Part shown: in pieces, positions 17,780 to 26,281 of the stretch | How the letters are laid out: every line of letters begins with the position of its first letter | Position numbering within the stretch: the stretch's first letter is position 1 | Assembly (NCBI RefSeq): GCF_937127095.1 | Contig: NZ_CAKZLP010000021.1 | Span: 1-33,465, forward strand | Direction: 5' to 3' | Length of the DNA: 33,465 nucleotides | Source: an uncultured Amphritea sp. | GTDB taxonomy: Bacteria > Pseudomonadota > Gammaproteobacteria > Pseudomonadales > Balneatricaceae | Position numbers and translations under genes: made by a program | The notes under the pieces: generated by a model | The model's input: only the letters and a program-made list of their open reading frames with translations | The model's database searches: none | Told to the model about the DNA's origin: nothing

Positions 17780-18484
17780 TTATAGGTAACTGAACAGAAT
17801 GCCTACCGTTTGATGTACCTTGTTCACCCAGACTTTACTCCGCTGTCTTTCCATAATGCCCAGGTGCTCAACTTCGCTGTCTTTCAGGTTTGCCGCTGCC
17901 CAAAAACTCAGTCCAAGCTTTTCAATTTTCTGCATGGTTGGGGTGTGCAGGGCGGGAATATAGAACTGATAGACCGGCATACTTTCCCGGTCTGTTTCCT
18001 TTAGCTGCGGTAGCGCTTCGATATTAGAGAAATCACTGCCACGGCCCTGATTCTTAGCGACCAGAATGGTGAATTGTTCATTGTATTTATCAAGAAAGTT
18101 GCTCAGCAGATTAACTGAATCGGGACCACTGTCGACGGCATACCAATAGGCCAGATCAATACCGGTCTCTTCACACATTTCGATCACGCCGTTTTCCTCA
18201 ATCCAGCGGTCGAGGAAACGCTCGCTTTGGGCGGGCAGGTCGATCAGGATGTTGCAATCTTCCTCTAACGCCAGCTCCATGATCTGGTCGATGCTTTCAA
18301 AATGATCCAGATTGATAGGTCGGGTGTAATCCAGGTAGTAACGACTCAGCGTTGGGTGTGACTGGTCTGCATCCAGACCGATGTAGGGCATTCCGTTGTC
18401 GAGAAAGTATTGTGATAGCAGGCGCGACAGTACCGATTTGCCTACACCACCTTTTTCGCCACCGACAAAGTGAATCGTGCTCAT
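17780..18484 (-). CDS. Orphan ParA/MinD-family P-loop ATPase
   Basis: The 234-residue product begins with the deviant Walker A motif GGEKGGVGKS (residues 8-17), followed by YIGLDADQSHPTLSRYY and the Walker B-like ILIDLPAQSE. These mark the ParA/Mrp/MinD group of dimerising ATPases. The C-terminal half does not resemble chromosome partitioning ParA, and there is no parB or centromere-like repeat nearby. Function unknown; ATP-dependent positioning or regulation of a partner is possible. It stands alone with its own leader of 151 bases upstream that contains a T9-CG-A7 palindromic tract (18578-18595). Confidence 0.8.
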   Translation of the reverse strand: MSTIHFVGGEKGGVGKSVLSRLLSQYFLDNGMPYIGLDADQSHPTLSRYYLDYTRPINLDHFESIDQIMELALEEDCNILIDLPAQSERFLDRWIEENGVIEMCEETGIDLAYWYAVDSGPDSVNLLSNFLDKYNEQFTILVAKNQGRGSDFSNIEALPQLKETDRESMPVYQFYIPALHTPTMQKIEKLGLSFWAAANLKDSEVEHLGIMERQRSKVWVNKVHQTVGILFSYL

Positions 18485-18635
18485 GAATTATTTACCTGTA
18501 ATAATCGTTTGATGTAAAAATTGAAGTATAAAATGCGCTATTGAAAAATGTATTTCAACCTATTGTATGGCGAGTTGTTTTTTTTTCGAAAAAAACTTTA
18601 AAGTTGCACTAAATCAGGGCGTATATGGCACTTTT

Positions 18636-19253
18636 TCAGTCATTTTGAGCCTTTCCAGGTTTCTGGACAATAAAATAAGCGTGCAGCTCGGGGTGTTGGT
18701 CAAACTCAAAGTGTCGGCAGATACAGCCTGATGCGGCAATTACGTTCAGAAAGCCCTGGATGCCTAAGGTGGAGTAATAGACTTCAGGCCCCATAAAGTT
18801 ATCGGTATGCTCATCTGCTGCATCGGTACCACCGCAGGAAAAGATGCATACGCCGCCGGGGTTAAGGCCATTAAACAGTTTGCTCAGCAGGGCTTTCTGC
18901 TGCTCAAGGGGAACGTGCCAGATGCTATCCCAGGCGGTGATAAAATCATATCGCTGTGGCAGCGGCCATTCACAGATATCCTGATGGTGAAAGCGGATCT
19001 GCGGATGGCGTTGTTGTGCCAGCCGAATCATCTCATCTGAGATATCCACCCCTTCAGTAGCGAAGCCTTTTTCCAGCAACAGATCAATGAACCTTCCGGT
19101 GCAGCCGCACCCGACATCTAAAGCGGTTCTCTGCTGTTGGGTGAAGGCGATCGCCCGCTCATGTTGGGCAATACCATTGGTGCGGTTGAACTTATCGCTT
19201 TGCCACAGATGGGTGATGCCGTTGTAAGCCAGGCCGATCTCTTTGGGGTTCAT
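18636..19253 (-). CDS. Class I SAM-dependent methyltransferase, substrate unknown
   Basis: The 205-residue product has motif I as LDVGCGCTGRFIDLLL, the acidic end of strand 2 as EGVDIS, and a motif IV-like ITAWDSIWHVP. It therefore binds S-adenosylmethionine in a Rossmann fold. Substrate is unknown. ATG 19253 is chosen over an ATG at 19265 because GGAGG (19259-19263) lies 5 bases before it and overlaps the earlier ATG. It follows the PAS-GGDEF gene by 36 bases on the same strand, so the pair may form an operon. Confidence 0.85.
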   Translation of the reverse strand: MNPKEIGLAYNGITHLWQSDKFNRTNGIAQHERAIAFTQQQRTALDVGCGCTGRFIDLLLEKGFATEGVDISDEMIRLAQQRHPQIRFHHQDICEWPLPQRYDFITAWDSIWHVPLEQQKALLSKLFNGLNPGGVCIFSCGGTDAADEHTDNFMGPEVYYSTLGIQGFLNVIAASGCICRHFEFDQHPELHAYFIVQKPGKAQND

Positions 19254-19289
19254 ATGTTCCTCCATGAAAGATAATGCTAATGATCGCTG

Positions 19290-20309
19290 TCAGAGCGATG
19301 ATTCAGGTGATTGCTGAAGAAAATGGCTTATCTCCACCCGGTTCCGGCCATTCATCTTTGCCTGATAAAGCGCCTGGTCGGCGGTTTCGATCAGTGATAG
19401 TGGGGTCTCATCACGGCTTGCCAGGGTTGAGCTGACGCCGGCACTGATGGAGATGACATGGCAGGCTTCCGATGACTCATGAGCGATACTCAATTGGTAT
19501 ATTTTCTCCCGACAATCCTCTGCCATTTGCTGAGCTGCTGGCAGTGTTGTATTGGGTAGAAGCAGTACAAACTCTTCGCCGCCGAAGCGGGCGCAAAAAT
19601 CAGATTCGCGTTTTGCTATGCATGATAATGCTTTCGCTATCATTTTAAGACAGTCATCTCCCGCTAAATGGCCGTAGTGATCATTGTATTGCTTAAAGAA
19701 ATCAACATCGATCATAATCAGTGAGAGGGGGTGTTTCTCCCGCTGGCACCGGCTCCATTCATCCTCAAGTCGGCTGTCGAAGGCGCGTCGGTTAGCAATG
19801 CCGGTCATACCGTCCTGCACAGCTAACTTCTCCAGAGCCTCATTGAGGTGCTTGAGTTTGGTCTCGCTTTCTAGCAGTTGCGCTGTCCGTAATGCAACCT
19901 CCTGCTCTGCGCTTTTCTGCGCACTGATATCGGTAATATAACCGCACCAGATTGTCGCTCCGTGCTTTTTTCGCAGGGTCGGTCTGGAGTTAATCAGAAC
20001 CCATTTTAATTGACCGGAGGGCAAAATCACCCGAACCTGTGAAACAAAAACGTCTTTGCCGTTCCTTGATTTCAGGTCTTCAGCTCTGAGCTGATCAATA
20101 TCGTCTGGATGCACTATCGCCCATAAGCGCTGGATGTCTGCTGTAAAATACTCGGGAGGGTGGCCTAAAATATCCAGTGAGGTGGGGCTCATATACAGGA
20201 GTTCACTGTACTCTTCTGTAAAGAGGACATACTCATAGAGTACAGCTGGCATCGTATTTAGAAAGTCCTGCAGCGTCTCTTCTGTCAGGCTAACAGGCTT
20301 TTTTTTCAA
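19290..20309 (-). CDS. PAS-GGDEF diguanylate cyclase
   Basis: The 339-residue cytoplasmic protein has an N-terminal PAS fold of PAS_3 type (about 15-130: LLYMSPTSLDILGHPPEYF, WAIVHPDD, and the PAC end ITDISAQKSAEQ), a helical linker and a GGDEF domain from about 167 (DGMTGIANRRAFDSR). The active site is GGEEF at 243-247 and a full I-site RESD at 234-237 lies five residues before it, so the enzyme should be active and feedback-inhibited by c-di-GMP. The PAS domain is the likely sensor; no ligand can be named. Confidence 0.93.
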   Translation of the reverse strand: MKKKPVSLTEETLQDFLNTMPAVLYEYVLFTEEYSELLYMSPTSLDILGHPPEYFTADIQRLWAIVHPDDIDQLRAEDLKSRNGKDVFVSQVRVILPSGQLKWVLINSRPTLRKKHGATIWCGYITDISAQKSAEQEVALRTAQLLESETKLKHLNEALEKLAVQDGMTGIANRRAFDSRLEDEWSRCQREKHPLSLIMIDVDFFKQYNDHYGHLAGDDCLKMIAKALSCIAKRESDFCARFGGEEFVLLLPNTTLPAAQQMAEDCREKIYQLSIAHESSEACHVISISAGVSSTLASRDETPLSLIETADQALYQAKMNGRNRVEISHFLQQSPESSL

Positions 20310-20626
20310 GCTATGTCTCCGCTATACAACCCTCAGGGTAAATCCTGGATTTTATTTTTTCGAGGGTACTGAAGCACTAGAAGGTTTTTTTATACAGACC
20401 ATTGTAGTTGTTTAACCCATTAATAGATAAACCAAATCTGTAGTATTGGGACGATTTTATTGTGGTGCTTGTCTTTGTGGTGATCACCTGGAAATTGACA
20501 CTGTCAGATGATCTTCAGTAACAAGAAGGTTGTATATCGAAAATTTACGATATATATTTCGTTTTATCGCGATTAATAAATATAGTCGCTAATTATGTTA
20601 ATCATAAAACAGTAACAAGGAATCAG
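20310..20626. promoter_or_regulatory. 317-base divergent intergenic region upstream of the PAS-GGDEF and ArsR genes, with a candidate operator
   Basis: The region is AT-rich and holds the start regions of two divergent genes. At 20533-20554 there is a 7-bp inverted repeat, TATATCG and CGATATA, separated by 8 bases, with a nearby palindrome ATCGCGAT at 20566-20573. The repeat lies about 75 bases before the ArsR start, where a self-regulating ArsR dimer could bind. AAGGAA at 20617-20622 is the arsR ribosome binding site. Promoter hexamers could not be assigned with confidence. Confidence 0.5.
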
Positions 20627-20932
20627 ATGAGCACTGCTGAACTTGATGAGATGATCAAAGCTCTGTCACACCCGGTGCGCCGGGATATTCTCAACTGGTT
20701 GAAACAACCAGACATCTTTTTTGCTGATCAGCAGCATTCACTGAATCTGGGGGTGTGTGCCGGTATGATTGATCAGAAAACCGGTCTGTCGCAGTCCACC
20801 GTATCAGCTCACCTGGCGACACTGCAACGGGCCGGCTTTATCAGTAGTAAAAAAGTAGGGCAATGGAGTTTTTTTACCCGCAACGAAGCGGTGGTTCAGG
20901 CGTTTCTGGCGCGTCTGAATGAACAACTTTAA
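20627..20932 (+). CDS. ArsR-family winged-helix transcriptional regulator
   Basis: The 101-residue protein is a single ArsR/SmtB winged helix: ALSHPVRRDILNWL at the start, the recognition region TGLSQSTVSAHLATLQRAGFI, and the wing VGQWSFFTRNEAVV. It carries one cysteine (in LGVCAGM, about residue 46) and lacks the usual metal-binding cysteine pair, so it may sense something other than a metal, perhaps an electrophile or redox change. It lies 52 bases upstream of an Old Yellow Enzyme reductase in the same direction and probably represses that operon. Confidence 0.9.
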   Translation: MSTAELDEMIKALSHPVRRDILNWLKQPDIFFADQQHSLNLGVCAGMIDQKTGLSQSTVSAHLATLQRAGFISSKKVGQWSFFTRNEAVVQAFLARLNEQL

Positions 20933-20984
20933 GCTACCGCAGCCCCATCTTTATCGAACAGCTTTTGTAGGAGATAGATTTCCG

Positions 20985-22037
20985 ATGACAACCTTATTTG
21001 ATCCACTGACTCTGGGTGATCTGACACTTAAAAATCGTGTCGTGATGTCGCCCTTAACCCGTTGTCGTGCCGATGAAGGACGGGTGCCAAACGCATTGAT
21101 GGCAGAGTATTATCAGCAGCGCAGCAGTGCGGGCCTGATTCTTTCGGAAGCGACCTCCGTCACCCCTATGGGTGTCGGTTATCCCAATACGCCGGGGATC
21201 TGGTCGGATGAGCAGGTGGAAGGATGGAAGCTGATTACTAGCGCAGTGCATCAGGCGGGTGGCCTGATTTACCTGCAGTTATGGCATGTCGGACGTATCT
21301 CTGATCCGCTTTATCTGGATGGCGAGCGGCCGGTTGCTCCCAGTGCTGTGCGTCCGGCGGGTCATGTAAGCCTGCTGCGTCCGAAGAAAGATTATGAACA
21401 ACCCCGTGCATTAACGCTGAGCGAGATTAAATCGGTCGTTGAAGCTTATCGTCAGGGCGCTGAAAATGCCAAAGCGGCTGGTTTTGACGGTGTGCATGTG
21501 CATGGCGCTAATGGTTATCTGCTGGATCAGTTTCTGCAGGATAAGACCAATCTGCGGGATGATGAATGTGGTGGTTCGCTGGAAAACCGTGCCCGGCTAA
21601 TGCTGGAAGTCACCGATGCCTGTATCGATGTCTGGGGTAAAGACCGGGTTGCTGTGCATCTCTCTCCGCGAATGGATGCCCACGATATGGGTGATTCTAA
21701 TCCCCGGGAGACCTTCGGCTATGTCGCCACTGAGTTGGGTAAACGGGGTATCGCGTTTATCTCAACCCGCGAACTAGTGGGCGAAGACAGTTTGACGCCG
21801 TACTTAAAACAGCTGTTTGATGGCCCGGTGGTCGCTAATGAGCAGTTCACCAAAGCGCAGGCGAATCAGTGGCTCGCAGAAGGTAAAGCGGATGCCGTCG
21901 CGTTTGGTATTCCATTTATCGCCAACCCGGATCTGCCAACACGACTGCAACTGGACGCCGAACTGAATCCTCCGCGTTTTGAATTGTTCCACGCGTTAGG
22001 GGCTGAAGGCTACACCGATTATCCCGCGCTGGGGTAA
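20985..22037 (+). CDS. nemA: Old Yellow Enzyme-family alkene reductase (NemA-like)
   Basis: This FMN-dependent enzyme reduces activated C=C bonds of electrophiles such as maleimides, enones or nitro-compounds using NAD(P)H. The 350-residue TIM barrel has LTLKNRVVMSPLTRCRA with SEATSVTPMGVGYPNTPGIW near the N-terminus, the LQLWHVGR segment with the active-site His, and GFDGVHVHGANGYLLDQFLQ carrying the substrate-binding His pair. Unusually the later segment reads RVAVHLSPRMDAHDMGDSNP where many relatives have RLSP. ATG 20985, after TAGGAGAT, is chosen over an upstream start at 20919 overlapping the ArsR gene. A terminator follows. Confidence 0.93.
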   Translation: MTTLFDPLTLGDLTLKNRVVMSPLTRCRADEGRVPNALMAEYYQQRSSAGLILSEATSVTPMGVGYPNTPGIWSDEQVEGWKLITSAVHQAGGLIYLQLWHVGRISDPLYLDGERPVAPSAVRPAGHVSLLRPKKDYEQPRALTLSEIKSVVEAYRQGAENAKAAGFDGVHVHGANGYLLDQFLQDKTNLRDDECGGSLENRARLMLEVTDACIDVWGKDRVAVHLSPRMDAHDMGDSNPRETFGYVATELGKRGIAFISTRELVGEDSLTPYLKQLFDGPVVANEQFTKAQANQWLAEGKADAVAFGIPFIANPDLPTRLQLDAELNPPRFELFHALGAEGYTDYPALG

Positions 22038-22054
22038 AAGGTCATCAGTAACAC

Positions 22055-22081
22055 AAAACGCCTGCACTGTGCAGGCGTTTT
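22055..22081 (+). terminator. Rho-independent terminator after the Old Yellow Enzyme gene
   Basis: A stem of AAAACGCCTGC with its complement GCAGGCGTTTT around a 5-base ACTGT loop, 18 bases after the stop. The A and T runs on both sides would also make it act for transcripts from the other strand. Confidence 0.9.
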
Positions 22082-22189
22082 GCTGTAATGATTAAAGCAA
22101 ACGGTCCTACTGATCGCCTTCCTGCGCTATAGTGTGCTCCGTTTTTAACATAGCCACCTTCTGTCCTACGAGAGATAAGAAACACCGAT

Positions 22190-22849
22190 ATGGAAAATAA
22201 TATTCTGGCTACTATTGAGTGGCTGCAACTATTCGGCAGTACCCCCCTGGAGATTATTGCAACAACCAGCGCCATTCTCGGCGTGATTCTGATTGCCCGG
22301 CAAAATATTCTTGGCTGGCCGCTGGGTATCCTCTGGGCATCGATTTCCGCCTGGTTGGCGATTACCGAGTGGCAGCTGGTCTCTGATGGTATTCTCTATC
22401 TTTGCTATATTCCTATTCAGTTGTACTGCTGGATGGTGTGGATCAAACGGGGTTCAGCAGTGGAACAGGGACCGTTTGTGCCGCAATGGTTGTCGCAGAA
22501 ACAGCAACTGTTTCTGATTGCCGCCGCTGCACTCTGTATCCTCGGGTGGGGACTGGGTATCTCTCTACTGGCTGAAAAGATTAGCTGGATACCGGAGCCT
22601 TCACTGTTATGGCTGGATTCAGTGACCACGGTATTAAGCTTTTTTGCGCAGTTTCTGCAGGCCCGTAAACGGATGGAGAACTGGGTGGGCTGGTGCATCG
22701 TTAACGTGCTCGGCATCTATATCTACTGGATTAAAGAAGCCCCTATCTACTCGTTTCAGTACGCGATTTTTCTCGGGTTGGGAATCTACGGCTGGATTCA
22801 GTGGCATAAAGCACAGAGGCTGCAATCTATTGCTGCAGGAAAGCGCTAG
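22190..22849 (+). CDS. pnuC: Nicotinamide riboside transporter PnuC
   Basis: PnuC brings nicotinamide riboside across the inner membrane by facilitated diffusion. The 219-residue product has about seven hydrophobic segments. The NILGWPLGILWASISAWLAI segment and the YIPIQLYCWMVWIKRG segment, with the WxxW-type aromatic motif, are distinctive of PnuC. The final AIFLGLGIYGWIQWHK also fits. It is directly joined to a nicotinamide riboside kinase gene by a one-base overlap (TAGTG), which traps the imported substrate by phosphorylation and supports this substrate over thiamine. Confidence 0.93.
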   Translation: MENNILATIEWLQLFGSTPLEIIATTSAILGVILIARQNILGWPLGILWASISAWLAITEWQLVSDGILYLCYIPIQLYCWMVWIKRGSAVEQGPFVPQWLSQKQQLFLIAAAALCILGWGLGISLLAEKISWIPEPSLLWLDSVTTVLSFFAQFLQARKRMENWVGWCIVNVLGIYIYWIKEAPIYSFQYAIFLGLGIYGWIQWHKAQRLQSIAAGKR

Positions 22850-23370
22850 TGCGGATTGTCATTACGGGCGCCGAATCGTCTGGCAAAAGCACGCTGACAG
22901 AGCATCTTGGCAGGACACTTAAACTACCCTATGCGCTGGAGTATGCGCGCTATTATCTGGAGCATTATGGCCCTGACTATGACCTTGCACAGCTAACCCG
23001 GTTGAGTAAACTGCACCAGCAGTATCAACAGACAGAAGTCAGTTGTGAGGTCGCCCTGGGCATTTTTGATACCGATCTGATCAATTATAAGATCTGGGCA
23101 GAGGTGGTGTTTGGTTGCTGCCCAGAGGTGATCAGCGCCGGAATCGCTCAGGAATCATCCCATGTGTATCTGCTATGTAAGCCCGATCTGCCATGGGAGC
23201 CCGATCCTTTGCGGCAAAACCCGGATGATCGGGAGCAACTCTATCAGCGACATCTGCAGGAGATTCAGCGCTTAGGTCGTCCTTTTGAAATAGTCGAGGG
23301 GAGCGGGGCACAGCGCCTGGCAAATGCAGACGCGGCCGTTGAACGGTTGATAACGAAGCAAACTGCTTAG
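22849..23370 (+). CDS. Nicotinamide riboside kinase, NadR C-terminal-domain type
   Basis: The 173-residue protein corresponds to only the kinase domain of NadR. It has P-loop GAESSGKST (7-15), DTDLINYKIWAEVVFG (Walker B-like) and DLPWEPDPLRQNPDDREQLY, the lid region typical of ribosylnicotinamide kinases. It phosphorylates nicotinamide riboside to NMN. There is no adenylyltransferase or helix-turn-helix part as in E. coli NadR. The start is GTG at 22849, sharing a base with the pnuC stop; this coupling with the transporter gives a two-gene salvage operon. Confidence 0.92.
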   Translation: MRIVITGAESSGKSTLTEHLGRTLKLPYALEYARYYLEHYGPDYDLAQLTRLSKLHQQYQQTEVSCEVALGIFDTDLINYKIWAEVVFGCCPEVISAGIAQESSHVYLLCKPDLPWEPDPLRQNPDDREQLYQRHLQEIQRLGRPFEIVEGSGAQRLANADAAVERLITKQTA

Positions 23371-23383
23371 CATCAAGCAAAAA

Positions 23384-23407
23384 AAAACGCACCGGCCGGT
23401 GCGTTTT
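23384..23407. terminator. Bidirectional terminator between nicotinamide riboside kinase and dat
   Basis: A perfect 24-base palindrome, AAAACGCACCGG followed by its complement. It has A runs on one side and T runs on the other, and lies between convergent genes, so it can serve both. Very little unpaired loop remains unless the central pairs open. Confidence 0.88.
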
Positions 23408-23428
23408 AAGTATTCAGTCTGCTATCAA

Positions 23429-24292
23429 TCAGAAATCAAACTTAGATGCGGTGTAAATCTGGAACGCTTTTTCCCAGACTTCGCCAACTTCGCCGTTGCC
23501 TACAGGCTTGCCATCCAGTTTAGTTACCGGAGCGATCTCTTTAGAAGAGGAGGTGATCCACAGTTCATCGGCGTTACGCACGTCATCCATGGTGACGGTG
23601 CGTTCTTCCAGTTTCAGTGAACCGTCTGCCTTGATGCTGTCGATGATAATACGGCGGGTAATACCCGGCAGGATCTGGTTGTCCTGAATCGGAGTGATAA
23701 TCACGCCATCTTTGACGATGAATGCGTTGCAGGAGCTACCTTCAGTCAGTTCGCCTTTAGCGTTGTACAACAGCGCTTCGTCGTTACCGGCAGAGTAACC
23801 TTCCTGGAAGTGGATAACGTTGCCCAGCAGTGCGGTTGATTTGATGTGGCAACGCTTCCAGCGCAGATCTTCAGTGGAGATCATGCTGTACTGGTGTACC
23901 TGAGTGCGATCAACCGGCTCAGGGTCTTTGATGCCAAACGCAAAGCAGAAAATTGTTGGCTCTACACCTTCCGGGTAAGCGTGGTAACGCTTAACGTCAG
24001 TACCACGGGAAACGTGCACATAAACACCCAGGTTTTCGCCCAGATCACTGTTTTTAGCGATCAGGTCGTCCAGTAGGGTTTTCCACTCTTCTGCCGTGTG
24101 GCTGTTTTTGATCTCGATTGCAGCCAGACCATTGATCATACGGTTGATATGAGGCATCAGACCAACAGATTTACCGTTGTAGTATGGGATAACTTCGTAG
24201 ATACCGTCACCGAACAGGAAACCCCGATCCAGTGGAGAGATGCGGGCTTCTTCTAGTGGCAGGTATTCGCCATTCAGATAAGCAATGCTCAT
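23429..24292 (-). CDS. dat: D-amino acid aminotransferase (fold-type IV PLP enzyme)
   Basis: The enzyme interconverts D-amino acids and 2-oxo acids, classically D-alanine plus 2-oxoglutarate to pyruvate plus D-glutamate. The 287-residue product has the family start YLNGEYLPLEEARISPLDRGFLFGDGIYEV, the PLP lysine Lys151 in RWKRCHIKSTALLGNV, and GELTEGSSCNAFIV with the phosphate-binding loop ILPGITRR. Length and WKRC.IKS motif resemble Bacillus D-amino acid aminotransferase. A branched-chain or aminodeoxychorismate lyase role is less likely. It is a single gene on this strand, about 3 kb from a 5-oxoproline/D-glutamate operon. Confidence 0.88.
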   Translation of the reverse strand: MSIAYLNGEYLPLEEARISPLDRGFLFGDGIYEVIPYYNGKSVGLMPHINRMINGLAAIEIKNSHTAEEWKTLLDDLIAKNSDLGENLGVYVHVSRGTDVKRYHAYPEGVEPTIFCFAFGIKDPEPVDRTQVHQYSMISTEDLRWKRCHIKSTALLGNVIHFQEGYSAGNDEALLYNAKGELTEGSSCNAFIVKDGVIITPIQDNQILPGITRRIIIDSIKADGSLKLEERTVTMDDVRNADELWITSSSKEIAPVTKLDGKPVGNGEVGEVWEKAFQIYTASKFDF

Positions 24293-24678
24293 ATTAACCT
24301 TCCTTAAAACGTGTTAGGGACTTTGCCTTACAGGTGCCACAGAAAATATATCAAAGGCAGTATAGTCGTAGTGCAAGGGTCCGGAATAATTTGACACTGA
24401 ATTGCTGTAAAAAATCTGATCCTGAATCGATCTGGGGCAGCTTCCGGGTCACGTGATTATACAGAGAACTGTGCTGTGCTTTTGGCTGATAGCTAGCGGT
24501 TCTCTGTGGTTGTCTGACTTTTTGGGTTGGTCTCAGTCTCTAAGAAAAGTGGAAAAGTTGCAATAGCTGCAGAAAGATAAGAAAAAAAATCTGTATAGGC
24601 TGGTATGGCAGAATTTATTGTTACATATTTATATTATTTAGGTATAAACCCTGTTGTTGATCTGATAGAGCCAACGCT
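24293..24678. promoter_or_regulatory. 386-base intergenic region between dat and the LysR gene
   Basis: It contains the upstream region of dat (read leftwards) and the end of the LysR gene. An inverted repeat with 9-bp arms, ACAGAGAAC at 24461-24469 and GTTCTCTGT at 24499-24507, encloses 29 bases. It lies 170 to 215 bases upstream of the dat start. The stretch from about 24540 to 24640 is A/T-rich. I see no open frame worth calling and no confident promoter. Confidence 0.4.
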
Positions 24679-25575
24679 TTAGCGCTGTTTGCTGGTTGTG
24701 CTGACAATAACTTCCCGGCCGCTTTTAGCCAGAAGCTGTGGAAGAATCCGGTCATCATCGAGCCTCCAGCAGGCACAGAATGCCAGCTCCGGTGGCTTCG
24801 GGCCCGGACTGAATTGCGTCAGCCGACCCTGTTGCAGGTGCGTGCGAATGACCGGCTCCGGCAGTAGTGCCATGCCTGCACCTTCCAGTGTCAGTGTCAG
24901 CAGGTTAGCCACCGAGCTGCAGGTATGAAATACCGGAGTTTCCTCCAGTGGCCGGAACAGGTGCTGCAGATAGTCCCAGGGGCGGGTATCGCGGGGAAAG
25001 CTGAGAATGGGGGAGCGAATCAGTTCTTCGATACTGCTAACCGGGTTATCGGCCAGCCGCTCAGGGGTTGCGACCCAGTATTGAGGGTAGCTGCACAGGG
25101 GTTCCGTCACCAGCTCCGGCAGATCACTATGGCCTGCCACCATCAGTGCAAGATCAAGTTCATGCTCCTGCAGCTGCCGGGTCAGTGTCGGGGTGACATC
25201 ACTGATCAGTTCAAATGACATCAGCGGGTGTTGCTGCTGCCAGTTCTGCAATAGCGGTGCCAGATAAAGGTGTGCCAGAGTGTCGGTAATGCCGATTCTG
25301 AGGGTGCCTTTCTGGGGGTTCTGATCGGTGATCTGCTGCTTCATCTCCTGACTGATCGCGAGTAATTTCTCAGCGTAGGGCAGCAGTTGAACCCCGCGGG
25401 AGGAGAGTCGGGTGCCGCTTTTATCACGGATAAACAGCTGTGCGCCCAGTTCCTCTTCTAAGGCGTGAATGCGCGCGGAGATGGCCGGTTGTGTTGCATG
25501 CAGTTGTTGCGCGGCGGCATGAAAGCTTCCCAGGCGGGCGACTTTGACAAAAGTGTTCAGGTTTCTCAGGCGCAT
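24679..25575 (-). CDS. LysR-family transcriptional regulator
   Basis: The 298-residue protein has the LysR helix-turn-helix at residues 1-60 (FVKVARLGSFHAAAQQLHATQPAISARIHALEEELGAQLF) and a periplasmic-binding-protein-like effector domain. It ends in STTSKQR. The effector and target are not evident: it points the same way as the downstream dat (387 bases away) and lies downstream of the Lrp-type gene with a 104-base gap. A LysR regulator usually controls a divergent gene, but the upstream neighbour here is on the same strand, so its target may be elsewhere. Confidence 0.93.
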   Translation of the reverse strand: MRLRNLNTFVKVARLGSFHAAAQQLHATQPAISARIHALEEELGAQLFIRDKSGTRLSSRGVQLLPYAEKLLAISQEMKQQITDQNPQKGTLRIGITDTLAHLYLAPLLQNWQQQHPLMSFELISDVTPTLTRQLQEHELDLALMVAGHSDLPELVTEPLCSYPQYWVATPERLADNPVSSIEELIRSPILSFPRDTRPWDYLQHLFRPLEETPVFHTCSSVANLLTLTLEGAGMALLPEPVIRTHLQQGRLTQFSPGPKPPELAFCACWRLDDDRILPQLLAKSGREVIVSTTSKQR

Positions 25576-25679
25576 GAAGTCAGAGCTCGGCAGATAATGG
25601 TGTCACTATATAGAAGCATCGGTCTACTTTGAAGCATAGAAGCGGCGCGATGCCTGGAATAACCCAGGCGCTTACCCCG

Positions 25680-26141
25680 TCAGCAGTTTGTCAGTGGCAG
25701 GCGGGTCGAGAACTTTATCTCCTCCATCGCAAAACTGGAGGTGACATCGGTTAACCCCTCGACTTCGCTGATCAGTTTTTTATAGAACCGGTCAAAGGAT
25801 TCAATATCTTTGGTGGCCACCCGCAGCAGATAGTCCCACTCACCCGCCATCCGGTAACACTCCATCACTTCATCAAAACCGGCAATGGATTCGGCAAAGC
25901 GTGTTAGCCAGCGCTGTTCATGCTGCTGGGTTTTAATATGCACAAAGACAGAAACACCCGCGCCGACTTTTGCGGCATCCAATAGGGCAACCCGGGACTT
26001 AATCACGCCGCGCTCTTCCAGTCGTTTGATCCGCTTCCAGCAGGGGGTGGTTGACAGGTTAACCTGTTCCGCTATATCGGAAACGGGCAGGGTAACATCC
26101 TGCTGCAGAAGAGTGAGAATGGTCTTATCAATCGAATCCAT
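25680..26141 (-). CDS. Lrp/AsnC-family regulator, DecR/CyuR (YbaO)-like
   Basis: The 153-residue product has an AsnC helix-turn-helix (ISDIAEQVNLSTTPCWKRIKRLEERGVI-type, about residues 17-46) and a C-terminal RAM domain. The TTPCWKR.KRLE, RMAGEWDYLLRV and DVTSSFAMEEIK segments closely resemble E. coli YbaO/DecR, the cysteine-responsive activator of a cysteine desulfidase operon. It is divergent from a cysteine-synthase-like gene with 140 bases between starts, so it likely controls that gene in response to cysteine. This is an inference from similarity and position. Confidence 0.88.
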   Translation of the reverse strand: MDSIDKTILTLLQQDVTLPVSDIAEQVNLSTTPCWKRIKRLEERGVIKSRVALLDAAKVGAGVSVFVHIKTQQHEQRWLTRFAESIAGFDEVMECYRMAGEWDYLLRVATKDIESFDRFYKKLISEVEGLTDVTSSFAMEEIKFSTRLPLTNC

Positions 26142-26281
26142 AGAAAAATAATCTTTATAAATGTTTATATGGATAAAAGTATTCTACAAAGTGGCGGTTT
26201 TAGCCAGCATAAAGCAAAAAATATCTCCGGGTTCCGTCCTATACTGCGTCTGTTGATTCAATGATTTCAGGAGTGGTAGTT

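Noticed and set aside
18578..18595. T9-CG-A7 palindrome upstream of the ParA-like gene as a terminator
   Set aside because: No GC stem is available; it is an A/T tract in a promoter-like region.
26217..26245. Promoter with -10 TATACT before the cysteine synthase-like gene
   Set aside because: The -10 looks good but no acceptable -35 or extended -10 is present; an activator-dependent promoter is possible but not shown.
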